64,000 nucleotides of DNA, taken from NCBI GenBank assembly GCA_963970005.1, contig CAXAMN010004158.1, positions 1-64,000 on the forward strand, read 5' to 3'. Origin of the DNA: Durusdinium trenchii (taxonomy: Eukaryota; Sar; Dinophyceae; Suessiales; Symbiodiniaceae). Both the position numbers and the translations under genes were made by a program. The notes below the pieces were generated by a model. The model ran no database searches. It had not been told where the DNA came from and saw only the letters and a program-made list of their open reading frames with translations. Shown here piece by piece: positions 49,250-60,619 of the stretch (position 1 is its first letter; each line of letters begins with the position of its first letter).

Positions 49250-50400
49250 TATTGGGAACACAATCGGTGGAATGCCGGTCCTTTCATCCTTTTGGGAGCC
49301 TTCGGCAATGTGAATTGAAATATATATGACCAGATGATCAATGTTTTCAGTTTTAAATATTATTGTGGATGCAATTTAATGCATTAAACACTGCAGGTGA
49401 ACAAAACTTCAGACTCCAATGCTTTGTTGAGGAAACATATGGACAGTAAAGACCACAAACAGTGAGAAAACATGTCCGGATTTTTCTTGGTACACGATGT
49501 CAAGTGTCCAATTGGAGGTTTGTATGCAAAGTCGGCTCGTCCATGTGTGACCCCAAACGGATGGTCCTGGTTGGCTAACGATTGGTGTTTCAGGAATGTT
49601 GTCACCGCATGGACCTGTTGGACAGCCTTCATCCTTCCCAAAGGCTCATTCACCCCTGACAACTAGGGTTTCGGACCTCACAACTAGGTTTCGGTTGGTT
49701 CGGGTAGGCCGCCTCGACACGCGAATGAACACTCCAGGACACTTGCCAGCAACCCCAGAATCAGCTGATCAATGCCCTGGAGAGGCAGGGGGCAGAGGTT
49801 CGATCTCTTCACTCGAGCACTGAAGCATGCTCAGCTTCGGCGGTTCGATTCAGGGCCCCAGCGAGGAATGTTGAGGTCCTGTTGATTTGGTGTTTTTTTG
49901 GGATTGAAACCGTGGCTTGAAATGTCCTCCTCTTGTGAATCCCTGGGAGAGTCACCTGAGCCACCTGTGTTGAATTCAGTCGCAGCCAGACATATTTGCA
50001 TTGCGCCTTCCCTGCTCCTTGAACCTCTAAGTCTAGATCTCTTTCATGTCATCCCACTCATCCCACCGTGCCAGGGCAGGGTTTTACATCTTCAAGGACC
50101 AGAGTGTGAACATCGAAGGTGATCCAGAAGGTCTTCCAGGGAAGTCCTTCATGAAAGGCGTCTTTCAATATGTGCTGGCATCTCCAAAGCGTGACACGCG
50201 TGACGCGACTTCGTGATGAGTCAAAACAAGGAGTCATGATGAGTCATTTCTCATCATTTCTCATTCAGGAGTCACAGAGCTCGGGCTGGTGTTTAGTCCC
50301 ATCCAGTGAGTGGATTATATAGACACTCCTGACTGCTGGATGTCGTGTCGTTTTCGGATGTTGATTCTTTTGGAGATGGAGGCCCTGCGGCCTGCCTAGC
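49250..50400. other. Unresolved intronic or intergenic stretch
   Basis: AT-rich sequence with a direct repeat of ACAACTAGGTTTCGG (49657-49705) and two GGTTCGAT motifs (49800, 49844). No exon is convincing. A weak candidate follows at 50411-50466 (VIQIGEGDVGICPTSPAFG, CAG-G acceptor and GTGGGT donor). Confidence 0.35.
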
Positions 50401-51872
50401 AGCTCGCAGGGTGATCCAGATCGGGGAGGGCGACGTCGGAATATGTCCGACCTCACCGGCATTTGGGGTGGGTTTCTGTCTACTTTGCCGTCCTAATACG
50501 AAATCGACTGGAGGTAAGAGGTGGACAGAAGACATGTCTGCAGATGTTCTAAGGAGCTAAGGGTCGACAGAGCAACATGCAGCTAGCTGCAGACCTGGTC
50601 CATCAGTAGTAGATTGTTGTTCAGGCCTTTCTGTTACACTGTTAGACCGCTGTTGAATGTTTGCAATCCTGATCAATCCTGAAGAAGGACATAGGGGGTT
50701 GTCGAACAAAGGAATCTCACTTGTTGGAAAGTTTCACTATTGACTTCAGCAAAGGCTCAAGAAAAGGATGACTTTTGGGCAATCTTTGTTCTTAGGAAAC
50801 CCGGTTTGCCGCTTGACCTCCCGCAATTCTGCACGTAACAGGTTGAAGTTCAATCACAACTGCTGGGGATTCACGGGCATTTGGGTTCGATCCCCTGGCG
50901 AACGTGCCGCCCATTTCAGCTCAAGTTGCGCAGCTGCGAGCCTCAACTGGAGCCTCTTGGCATTTTTTTGTAGATCCATCCATCCTTTAACTGGGGTCCT
51001 CAACTCTCACTTGGTTGACAAACACCCCTGCCCCCCTGACCATGGTATTTACGGTAGATGGTTTGGTTCTTTGTCGATTGATGGCAGAGCTCCATTGATT
51101 CAGGTCCGTTCTGTGTGATGTGTCTCCGCTTCAGCCGTTCTTTTTCAATTTTACCTGGACCCTCAAAGTACTTCCAAAGATTTGAGGTCCAGGTACAATA
51201 CCAGGACCACTACCAGGACCTTCAAGTACCAGGACAGTACCAGGTAATTAGTACAGTACCAGGACCGAAACAAGTCATGACCGTCCGACGGGTTGATCCC
51301 ATGTGGCGGGTCGGTCACTTAGTCGTCGTCCCGGACCAAGGTCGGTCACGTATATACAGACTCCGAGGTCACGAACTGGTTCAGTCCTGGAATAGACCTG
51401 TTTTTGTAGGGGTCACGCTTCATTTTCTAGTGTGCTTGAAGTTAGGGCCCTGTGCCATGCACCAGAGACAAGACAGCACCAGCACGGTAGAGGGACACAA
51501 GCCCTTTTCCCACTGAAATCGACAAGCACGTCGTAGACGTCGGATGCAGTTGGTGGAGGATCTTTGAGTTGTTTGAATGCTGACTGTTTATTTGTAATAG
51601 AACTCCCCAACTAGATTGGAAGTTGCATCTTCATATAGGCCTTAGGGATCCTTAGGGGTTTTACTGATCAACAGTTGAGCAAGTTGTAAGTTTTACACAT
51701 TAATTACCCTTATACGAGGTCACGCGGTGGTTTACACCTTGCCATCAGCAAGAAGTTTTGGTTGGATGATGCACCTGGTCCCTCGATTGGAGTGTGACAG
51801 TGACCCATACCGAGGGTCCAGGGTCCCAGTGTCGCTTGGGGTGTCTAATCATAGCGGTGATTCGGACTGTCC

Positions 51873-51909
51873 ATACACCAGGGCCCCCAAACCCGGGGGC
51901 CTGGTGTAT
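51873..51909. repeat. Near-perfect short hairpin ATACACCAGG...CCTGGTGTAT
   Basis: ATACACCAGG followed by GCCCCC pairs with GGGGG then CCTGGTGTAT around a very short loop, with one unpaired G. Its arms resemble the TACCAGG family. Confidence 0.7.
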
Positions 51910-52025
51910 ATAGGTCCACTAATCGTCAAGTATTAACAGCCCATATATTCATCTGCCGTTGGACCATGTTGGGCATGGAGGTTTGACTTAAGCTTGGCCT
52001 TGATTCATTTCTCGTTTCCATCACA

Positions 52026-52260
52026 GGAATGGAGAGGCTCTGAATTCCTTACCTTCCGCGGCAGATGGATCGCTTCAGGTGCCCAGCTGAGCTCACCGGG
52101 CGGATCGTCCGCTCGTGCCCAGCTCGCAATGGTCCATGAGACTTTGATTCAGCATGGCTCCTTGGAACGGCGGAACGGCCGAGTCCGGCCTGGACGAAGC
52201 GAAAGGGAAAGACACGCGTGGCGCACACCCATGAAGAGGAGCGCCCGGGTTTGCTCATAG
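52026..52260 (+). CDS. Candidate exon region: EWRGSEFLTFRGRWIASGAQ
   Basis: A plus frame open from a CACAG-G acceptor: EWRGSEFLTFRGRWIASGAQ, then Arg-rich RRNGRVRPGRSERERHAWRT, stop at 52260. It is possibly more than one exon; the identity is unknown. Confidence 0.3.
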
Positions 52261-52737
52261 ATCATCAGTCTGTGTTTACCATCTAATGTGCATCCAGACA
52301 GGGTGGTGCTGGTTTGTATAATGTTCTTTTTGTTTTGCCTAGAAACGCCATGGCGGGTTCTGTGAGTTGCTGGCCGTGGCGAAGCTTGCGAAGCTGCGGG
52401 GACTGGATGGACTGGATTGTTACATCTAAGCGAGTGTTTTGGTGAATAGAATGTGTGCGTGTGTATGTGTGTGCTTTTTTTCATGTTTTTATCTTCATGT
52501 GATGTTTTCATGTCTTCATGTCTTCATGTCATCCTGAGTTCTGCCGTATGTGTTTTGTCTTCATGTGATCCTCAGTTGATGGATATCGCTGACCCTTGCC
52601 GACCTCGCTATTTCATGCGCGCGCACGTGCGACATGCTTCCACGTGCGAGTTCGTCCGTTCAGAAGGTGTCGCCGGGTGCGAACCTGGCCGTTCGGAAGG
52701 ATGGGAGAACGAGGAGTCACATAATGTCGGGGTGGTA

Positions 52738-52761
52738 CCCTAAGCCCTAAACCCTAAACCC
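52738..52761. repeat. Interstitial telomere-type repeat (CCCTAAA)n
   Basis: CCCTAAG CCCTAAA CCCTAAA CCC: three and a half units of the plant/dinoflagellate-type telomere repeat in the C-rich orientation, with one variant unit. Confidence 0.75.
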
Positions 52762-52869
52762 AGTGAATGGACTATGGGCACCCCGTCTTCCAAGTTCGGC
52801 ACCCCATCTTGTGACTCCTGGAAGTGTGGCTTACATTCGATTCTATTTCAATTGAGAAGTGAGACCTCT

Positions 52870-52942
52870 TACCAGGACCCACTGGAGTTGGGTGGTTTTT
52901 CGGGGCGATCAATTGAAGCCCCTGGCCCCGGGGGTCCTGGTA
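52870..52942. repeat. 73-bp inverted-repeat element, TACCAGGAC family
   Basis: TACCAGGACCC at 52870-52880 and GGGTCCTGGTA at 52932-52942 form a perfect 11-bp inverted repeat. The inner sequence has its own CCCCGGGG hairpin. Confidence 0.75.
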
Positions 52943-53382
52943 TAAGTCTTACACCCATTGGACCTGGTACCACCATGTCCAAGCTCAGCTCGCAGTCTTC
53001 TGCAGCCAAGGCTTTGAGCTCGCGCATTCGCCCATGGTCACGGATGCAGTGCCTCGGCCCACCGCGCGAAGACGGACTCGGATCCGTTGGCATCGTCCCG
53101 GTCGGGGTCATGGGATGCGTGGGGCGGTACACGTGATGGTGTGGACTGTCGTGTGACTTCGGTAGTACCCCAGAAGTCTGAGACATGAGCCGCTCAGAAA
53201 CCGGATGAAGGTACTCTCGGTTTTGCGGTGATGATTTGCCCCCCGGAGTGAAGACATGTCTGGGGAATATGTCTTTCCCCAGTTCCTGGACGGCCAATCC
53301 AAGTAAGGTACAAACAGGTCACACCAAAGGGAGCTGGGTCAATACCTGGAGCCCGGATCGCACCCTGGTAAGTTGACCATGC

Positions 53383-53487
53383 CCAGACACGACACATGGG
53401 ACTGCCATAGGACTGCCGCCCCATTGACCCCCCAGTCAACCACCCCAACTGATCGGAATATATGGCAGTCCCATGGGTCGTGTCTGG
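53383..53487. repeat. 105-bp element with 27-bp inverted termini
   Basis: Positions 53383-53409 (starting CCAGACACGACACATGGGAC) and 53461-53487 are inverted repeats matching at 26 of 27 positions. The interior is 51 bp and non-coding. It is the best-preserved inverted-repeat element in the window. Confidence 0.8.
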
Positions 53488-54302
53488 GATGTCTCATGAG
53501 TCTAGATCATGTTTGGTGGGAAAAGGCCGCCACGGTCGCTCCGTGCCAGCCATACCGTGTCTTCGCCATAACCTGTTCGTACCTCGGAGCAAACTATTGA
53601 TATATAGCGCATAGGCTAGCGCATAGCTGTTCTTTCAAAAGGATGTAACATCCCATGTTGCTGTTAAAACATCCCATTTGGCTGTTGAAAGTGGCTTTCT
53701 TGTCCCATGTTTCGAAGTGGCTTTCTTCCTTCCGACCGGTCTGGTCGGAGGGGACGGAGCGGTTTCGACGCATGGCCAACGGGTGTAGTGTAGTTACTGT
53801 ACCGAGAAAGGGTCTGCTCCTAGGGGGACCTGAAAGGGACGTTCCCCCATATACTTACTATACAGGAATGTCTATAGTTGTTGGACTCCCAGGGTATAGC
53901 GTAGTTATATAGTATTAAATAGTTAGCTATACCTGCCAAGTTTGTTGTACTGAGATTGGGATCTGTTCATAGTCTTGGAACGTGCAAGTAGTAGTCAATT
54001 TTGCGCTACAGTGAAGCCTCAGGGGCCACGAGACATTGTCCAACAATGAAGCAAACTAAGCTAAGATGATGGGTGTCCTGCCTGCGGGTGGCAGATGCCC
54101 CAATCCAAGAAATGAATTCCAGTCAGACTCAAGCAGATGCTGCTCATGTTGCTTCTGAAAGTTGCAGAGAAATGCCGGCACGACATTCTCTTTCGAAAGC
54201 CAGACCTGTAACAAACTCGTGTTGCATTGGACCAAAAGGACGGACCCAACAACTTGATCAACGCCCGACGCCACCCAGCGCTGCGGTGTGTCCTTCAGCC
54301 AG

Positions 54303-54392
54303 GTGTCCTTCATCAGCGCTGGTTCGGCGATGCGTGCCTTGCGGGAGACAGGTCACTCCATCACGCCGCTGGGAGATGCGTCCATGGACGAG
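54303..54392 (+). CDS. Exon: VSFISAGSAMRALRETGHSI
   Basis: 90 bp, 30 codons, phase 0 to 0, between CCAG-G and GAG-GTCGTC. It encodes VSFISAGSAMRALRETGHSI, then TPLGDASMDE. The identity is unknown. It is too small for ORF-based finding, but the splice sites and length are convincing. Confidence 0.45.
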
Positions 54393-54896
54393 GTCGTCGG
54401 GTCGGGCCGGGTCGTCCATTCAGAAAAGAGGACACTCCATTATTGGACTGGTATTTTCCATGCCTACCATTGATTCCCTTTGAACAACCACTGAAATGCA
54501 GGTTCCAGCCCCTTCATGTCGGGGTCACTAAAGAGGTCACCCTACACTACTAAGGGACCTCCATTGGACACTCCTTGAAGGTTCAGGTTTATATTCCACG
54601 ACCTTTCAAAGTGACCGAACTTGAGATCCCAGTGGCTGAGGTCACGAATCGTCCCTGAAGAGGTCACGTATACAGACTCCAAAGAGGTCATGTACGGCTC
54701 AGGTCCTGCGTTAATGGAGTGTCCTTTGGTGACTTCCAAACAACACACCCTTCGCCGCGCTTCCAAACGGGACCACCCCGTTCGTCGGCGTCGTTCCCAC
54801 GTCGACTCGGGGAAAAGTGATCGGAATAGACCTGGACCCGCCTTCGTTGCCTCGGGTAAATTGCATATACTTAAGTACTTTATCTATAATTCTATA

Positions 54897-54987
54897 TACC
54901 TGGACCCTCCTGTCGGGGTGTCCAATGGACTACCCCACACTACCTATAAATAGGCTTCCATTGGGCACCCCTTGGAGGGTCCTGGTA
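54897..54987. repeat. 91-bp inverted-repeat element, TACCAGGAC family
   Basis: ATACCTGGACCCTCC and GGAGGGTCCTGGTAC are inverted repeats (13 of 15), nested around a second pair, GTGTCCAATGGA and TCCATTGGGCAC. A diverged partner appears just upstream (about 54490-54597). Confidence 0.7.
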
Positions 54988-55502
54988 CATACCCAATCGT
55001 TTTGATTGGGGGTCTTGTCCACCAAGCACATGCGTTCGTGCACCATGTGAGGACTTGCGTGGGTCCCCCAACCCGGCTTCGGTCGTACAAAAAAAAATTG
55101 ACATGACCCGAAACAAACAACAGGTACCAGATGGCACCAGCAGTTCCAAAGGGTGCTATCCATGGAGGCTAGGCGTGTCCATTGGGAATCCATTATCCAC
55201 TCACTTAGGAAGTATCAACCAAACGCCCCGGCATGTGACTCTTGGTACTGGTTGTACCGTACATGTACCCATTTTCTGAGGTATTTGGAGGGTAGAATGT
55301 GAATTTGCACCATCTCTGTGATGATCCGACCACCGCTTCGGCGGACCGTAGAGAAGGACCATCGACAGTCGCGACTCCCTGGTTTTTCAGCGTTCAGAAG
55401 TTGGGACATCACTCTCCAATGCAAAGCCCAATCAACCTGCAACATCCCCATCAACCTGCGGCGCGGAGTGGGGGTTCTTCGAACGAATTTCTGGGTCGTG
55501 CC

Positions 55503-55567
55503 AGGCTCGTTGTTTTATCTTTCTTCGCTGAAACGCTCGTGGCGAAATGGCTTCAGGCACTGGCTTG
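55503..55567 (+). CDS. Candidate exon: LVVLSFFAETLVAKWLQALA
   Basis: GCCAG-G acceptor. It encodes LVVLSFFAETLVAKWLQALA, before GGTGATC. It could be a beta-strand/helix unit of a thioredoxin-like fold, but the active-site cysteines are absent. Confidence 0.35.
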
Positions 55568-55657
55568 GTGATCACTTCCACTTCACAGACCCGACAGACC
55601 GAGGCGTTGGTTTTGTGGTCCGGGAAATGACGATGAAAATGACGAGCTGAGGTGATG

Positions 55658-55740
55658 CACCAGGGCCTACAAGGGGTGGTTCATGGACATTCCTTAGCCT
55701 CTAAGGCTCTAAGGGGTTATCAATAGAAGTTCCTGGTAGG
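55658..55740. repeat. Second copy of the 5037-type repeat
   Basis: Aligned over its whole length with 5037-5122 (ACAAGGGGTGGTT, AAGGGGTTATC, ATAGAAG, CCTGGTA). The terminal inverted repeats are eroded, so it looks like the older copy. Confidence 0.7.
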
Positions 55741-56110
55741 CCCAATGTAGGCCTATCTCAATCTATGCTTGGGCCCTATACTCGCTATACTTCTCATGCC
55801 ATGCAGACAATGCATGTTTGCTTTCTGTCACACCCCATGTTCAAACAATATTGTGTTAAACACACACACACAAGACTTATCCGCTGCATGCACAACACTG
55901 CCAATCGTGGGGCCTCCTTTATCTCAGATGGCCGGTAGAGATGTCTTTGACCGCGTGTAGCAGTTCTGGAGGCAATCCTAATATCCCGACCATCCAAAAT
56001 TGGCATGCAGAAACCCAGTTGATTGGCCTCTTGGGGTTGTCAAGAGAATCCACATCGATTGACCTCAGAGTATCAGCCCGACTCGTCACATCAACGCGCC
56101 TCGCCACCAG

Positions 56111-56172
56111 GCGCGGTTTCCACCCCGGACGCCCCGGGCGCCGTGGCACCCAACGAAGCGCCGCACGTGAAG
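56111..56172 (+). CDS. Candidate exon: VSTPDAPGAVAPNEAPHVK
   Basis: 62 bp between CCAG-G and AAG-GC (GCCCTG). It encodes AVSTPDAPGAVAPNEAPHVK. It is a GC-rich Ala/Pro linker. The gene identity is unknown; it could belong to the thioredoxin gene upstream region. Confidence 0.35.
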
Positions 56173-57074
56173 GCCCTGTGGACGAAGTGGTCCCACTTTT
56201 GGGGGTGGAATCCTCAGGGTGTTTCTGCAAGGATTCCACATCATCCTGGCTGATCCTGGCTGCATACTTGATGACAAGGAAAAGAGACCAATTCATGACA
56301 TTTCATGACTATTCAAGAGTATAAGTATAAGAGTATAAAGTAGAATAATCAATCCCCTCCATTGGGCTTGTAAAGCCTCTTCATATTTGGGGGGCCATTA
56401 ACTGATGATGAGTACATAATTTATCAACGTTATCACCTGCCAGCCTTTGCAGGCCGCTCTAGACACGGAGGCCACACCTTCCGCTGATGCCGGGGCAGGA
56501 CCCTGTTTGGAGATCGAAGAGTTTTCGTGTTCCCCCTGGTGGGTGTGTATTTGGAATAGGATGACCCCCCCCAGTTCACGCCCCTGGAAGAAGGGAACAT
56601 GAGTCAAAACATGTCAAAACCCATTGGTTGGAGATACACACTCATGGCCCACTCGCCACCGTGCTTCGGTCCACTTCTCGGATCCTCCAAACTCCTCATG
56701 GCCCGATGGGCCACCTTCTAAGAAGGTATGACTGGACTCTACCTACATCAATGTGTCTCCACAAAAACCGCTTGATAGGAGGGATCCATTGTGGGTATGC
56801 AGATCCATCGTGATGATACATTTATGGCTTCTTTCTTGTACCGGGATGAAAGGGTTGCGAAACAAAGACACACCATGTACGGATCCTGTTGTATTGGCTT
56901 GCTTCACCATCGCTGGTGATCAAGATTTTTTTTGTGTTTTAATAAAGGTCAATCCATGTCCATCCACTTGGTGCTAAGACACCTTTTTTTGAAAAAAATA
57001 AACGAATAGATGAGGGTGTTCAGGTATTGTTTGGTCTTGGAACCACTCAATTGAATGGATTCGCCCTTGTCTCC

Positions 57075-57140
57075 CTTGCAGGACGTATGGTGGAATTCTT
57101 TGCGCAGAGCTGTCCTCATTGTCGCTGGAGCATGAAACGG
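57075..57140 (+). CDS. Thioredoxin-like exon, second copy: VEFFAQSCPHC
   Basis: After TTGCAG with G as the first exon base the frame reads RMVEFFAQSCPHCRWSMKRT. VEFFAxSCPHC matches the VEYVAKSCPHC exon at 61032. Downstream thioredoxin exons (GFPT, ILKWVEQH) were not found before 60 kb, so this is either an alternative exon or a decayed duplicate. Confidence 0.45.
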
Positions 57141-57854
57141 ACCAATCTGCTGTTCATTCAGGAATTACATTTTCTGAGTGGAAACCCACTGTGTGTAAAG
57201 GAACAATGTTTTTTGATAGGCCATTTTCCACAGTTGTGAGGGACTGGCTGGATTGAAAGTTGGCGGGTCGCTGATCAAAGCTACTGGCGCCAATCAATCT
57301 TCTATTCTATAGATTCTATAGCTAAGCCGAGCCACATATAAACCACGCTTTTTGACCAATTCGTATAGCCATGCCATGTGTTCGGCATGGCGACGAAGGA
57401 ACCCTGACCGAACCCGAAAGTGTTGGTTTTTCAACACTCCCTCCCCACACGCGAAACTCCCCAATTCGGGAACCCGGTGCGTCTGTTCATGAAAAGAAAC
57501 CAAAAAAACACCCCCCCTTCTTCGTCCCGAATCCACGGTGGACGAGACGTGGACCGCCCAATTGGGTCCCGGTCCGTCCGAGGTCGACATCTGGATCCCA
57601 TTTGGAACGATGCCCGGCATCGCTGGGCTTCGACGCGTCCAGAGGAAAAGCGCCGCGACGGTTGCGACCGTTTCGGGCGCGCGAGCGTGCCGTTTCGGCA
57701 CGGGACGCCGCACCGGCAGATTCGGGGCAACGCACTGTACGGTGCACCGAAAAAGGGGGTCGGTTTGGAGAGGTGGAGAAGTGAAGATGGGGAAGTGTGG
57801 TGGTTTGAAGCCTTGACCGTCGAAGATGAACACATGTAATTTATACTATCACTG

Positions 57855-57944
57855 AGCCCTTTGGATCCGCAATACCCTCCTATCGACGGTGTTTGGAGAC
57901 ACGTTTATGTAGGTTCTCAGAAGGTGTGTGGATTCCCAAGGGCT
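57855..57944. repeat. 90-bp inverted-repeat element, GGATCC family
   Basis: AGCCCTTTGGATCC (57855-57868) pairs with GGATTCCCAAGGGCT (57930-57944). Its interior GGTTCTCAGAAGG-GTGTGGAT resembles the interior of 59038-59082. Confidence 0.6.
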
Positions 57945-58399
57945 GGCACTGCTCAATTCAAAGAGTGCTACATTCAAGCAACAAGCACTACAACGAGTTA
58001 ACACCAAAAACAACTGATGAACCTCTCCCAGATCCAACCCATCCCTGGCCGTGCTCAGACCAAGCGCTCAGACCACACAGACCCAGACCACAGATGCTTC
58101 ACCACTTGGACGCTCAAAACAGGAACGCTATAAAACACCAATATCAAACAAACACAACATGCAACAAGCACTTGCTTGGGTTGCTTCGCCATTTTTCGGA
58201 AGGTGTTGGTGGTGGATGACCGTGGTACACAACATGATTGGACATGTTTGGACTACACTCTTTAGATGTGCAACACATCATATGGACAGGGGGCCAAACT
58301 GTTCACACCAGAAGCTCGCGTTTTTCTATGCTTGCTCCACTCATCGCACAAATCCCATGCACTGAGTGATGTTTGATGATGTTGATCTTGCCTCAAGAG

Positions 58400-58485
58400 G
58401 ACCCGGAGATCCTAAGGCTGCTGGTGTGGCTCCAAGACCCACTCCTCGCCTCCGAACCGTGGCGCGCCTCGCCGTGCTGCCACAG
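58400..58485 (+). CDS. Candidate exon: DPEILRLLVWLQDPLLASEP
   Basis: AGAG-G acceptor; it encodes DPEILRLLVWLQDPLLASEP, then WRASPCCH, ending CAG before GAGACG (GA donor). Alternative frames in this GC-rich stretch are also open. Confidence 0.35.
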
Positions 58486-59037
58486 GAGACGGTGAGCTGG
58501 CAGCAGAAAGAGTGTTATGGTGCCCTGGAAGCACCAAAAAGCGGCCGGACTGGATGGAACCGCATGTTTTGGGGGGTTGGCTGCACGTTGGAGTAGCATA
58601 GTTTGGTCGAAAGATTCCACAGATTCTGAAGAGATTGTACTAAGCGAAGAGCATAATTCATATAAATTCCACCCAGGAGATCTCAACCATCATCCACCAG
58701 AACCCTTTCAGCTCGTTTTCGGTGGGTTTCTTGGTTCGTGAAATCGGCGATGGTCCTTTGTCGGTTCAGACCTCCGCTGAAATCTTTGAGGCGCCAACTG
58801 GGCTGAGGGCAAGGACCACGATGAGTGCATGAAGGAAGGCATCCACAGCTTTCCCACCGTCCGATTTTATAGTCCCTGGGCTTTGTTTAACTGTGGAAAC
58901 CTGGGAAGTCGGGGCATGTATATTATATGTTCTGATGTGTTGTTTTCAAGATGGCTAAGTGATGGAACTGATGATGTTTGAACCAGATACAGATCCGAGT
59001 GTGTTTGAGGAGTCGTGGGGATGTTGGATGATGTTCC

Positions 59038-59082
59038 CTAGGGATCCAGTCGTACCTTCTCAGAGAGTATGTGGATCCCTAG
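59038..59082. repeat. 45-bp element with perfect 11-bp inverted ends CTAGGGATCCA
   Basis: CTAGGGATCCA (59038-59048) and TGGATCCCTAG (59072-59082) are perfect inverted repeats around TCGTACCTTCTCAGAGAG. The GTCGTACCTTC core also starts the 61721 hairpin. Confidence 0.7.
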
Positions 59083-59789
59083 GGGTTAGGGAGTTGAAGG
59101 ATGGAACTGAAAGATCAAACCGTTCGTACCCCGTCGATAAAAGACGAAGGCGGGTAGAGCCGTAGAGCCGTGTGCGACGCGCAGACGTGTTTTCTATGCA
59201 CCGCACCGGTCCGGACGAGCGGTGGGAAGTGGAGAACGAAGTTGGCACTCTTGTGAACTGCTGAGGAGCTTCTCGGAACATAGGAACAGACCCTCTATAC
59301 CCGGAGCCTCCATACGCTGGAAATCCCTAGAAAGTGAAACGTGACCCTAGTAAAACAGGTATATATACTTCTGTATATACCGTACCCGTACCCATTTGTA
59401 GGAGTACCTTTGAGGATCGTAGATACCATCGCTCCTTCTCTTCATGATCTTCACCTCCACACCGCTCTTCGGTCTTCGTGGGGGTTCTTCCCCTTCCCTC
59501 CAGACTCATCAATTCCTGGACCCACGAGGCCAGTCTGGAGATTCTGTGGTGGATTTCACCGATGAGCGCACACCGGACAAGCTCATCGGGTTGGTGGCCT
59601 AAGAGGGAAGCGGGGAGCTGGTGGGCCTGGTGGGTGCGGGGCTAGCTGGCCATCGGGAGAGGAGTCGAAAGTCCGGGAATTTCAGAGTTTTGGTGTGCTG
59701 TCAGGCCCACACAGATGTTTGATGGGTTCATGTGGTTGCGCAGGATGTCCTTCGTGTCAAGTATGTGTTTAAACATCCTGAACCTTCAA

Positions 59790-60128
59790 TCGTAGCACTT
59801 TTTTCTGGCGAACCAAGGAAATGAGCACTTTTTGGAGTTTCGTAGCGTTTTTTGATGAAACGAGCACTTTTGAATGAGTTTTAATGAAACGAGCATTTTT
59901 TCAAAAGTTGAACACTGAAGTCTTCTTGGGCCAAAGGTGGAAACTTGCAAAATGCGCGCAAAATGCCGCAAAACGCGCGCAAATTGCCACAAAACGAGCG
60001 CAAATTAAAAAGTGGCGAACCACCCCAACATGGGTTGGATATGAGAGGGGTCCACGTGCGATTTTTGAGTGTTTGTAGCGCTTTTTGCTTGAACGAGCAC
60101 TTTTGCAAAACGAGCGCTTTTTTTGGTA
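59790..60128. repeat. GAGCACTTTT / GCGCAAA repeat cluster
   Basis: Repeated GAACGAGCACTTTTG-type units (59797-59905 and 60079-60125) flank a GCGCAAA-type array (59947-60007: GCGCGCAAAATGCCGCAAAA and similar). The array recurs at 15637-15692. Confidence 0.65.
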
Positions 60129-60486
60129 GCGAAGGAAGGTTCAGGATATACTGTATTTGAACCTTTGTCCGGATGATATACTCCTTAAAATAAGCATGGG
60201 TTACGTGGAGTGAAAACCATTTGTTTGGTAAATCCCGAAATCCCAATGATACCAGATTGACTCATGAGTCCCATGGGTGCATAGCTTCAAGGGGTGCAGT
60301 GCATCGTTGAAGAAGCGCCCTAAGATGCCGTGAAGATGGGACTTCTAAAGAGTTCAATGGCCGCCCTGAGCATGTGACCGCGTTGTCACCTGAGAAAGAC
60401 CTTACAATCGGTGTTATAGTTAACTCGACTCAAATTTGTGGAATGGGCTGAGTGGCACAACGAGCCGTTCCTTTCTTCCGCCCCAG

Positions 60487-60619
60487 GTTCGCCGCCCAGC
60501 AGGCGGCGCAGCCTCATGCGGCCGGCGCGCGCGGCGCGCGCATCGCGCCGCTGGAGGAGACGCGGCGCCATCCGGGTGAAGACGCCGCGGCGGCCTTGGC
60601 CGAGGCAACGCCTCTGAAG
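60487..60619 (+). CDS. Thioredoxin gene exon: Ala-rich linker
   Basis: CCCAG-G acceptor, AAG-GC donor (GCATGA). It reads FAAQQAAQPHAAGARGARIA, then EETRRHPGEDAAAALAEATP and LK. Its outgoing phase 0 fits the CPHC exon. It is strongly GC-rich compared with its flanks. Confidence 0.55.
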
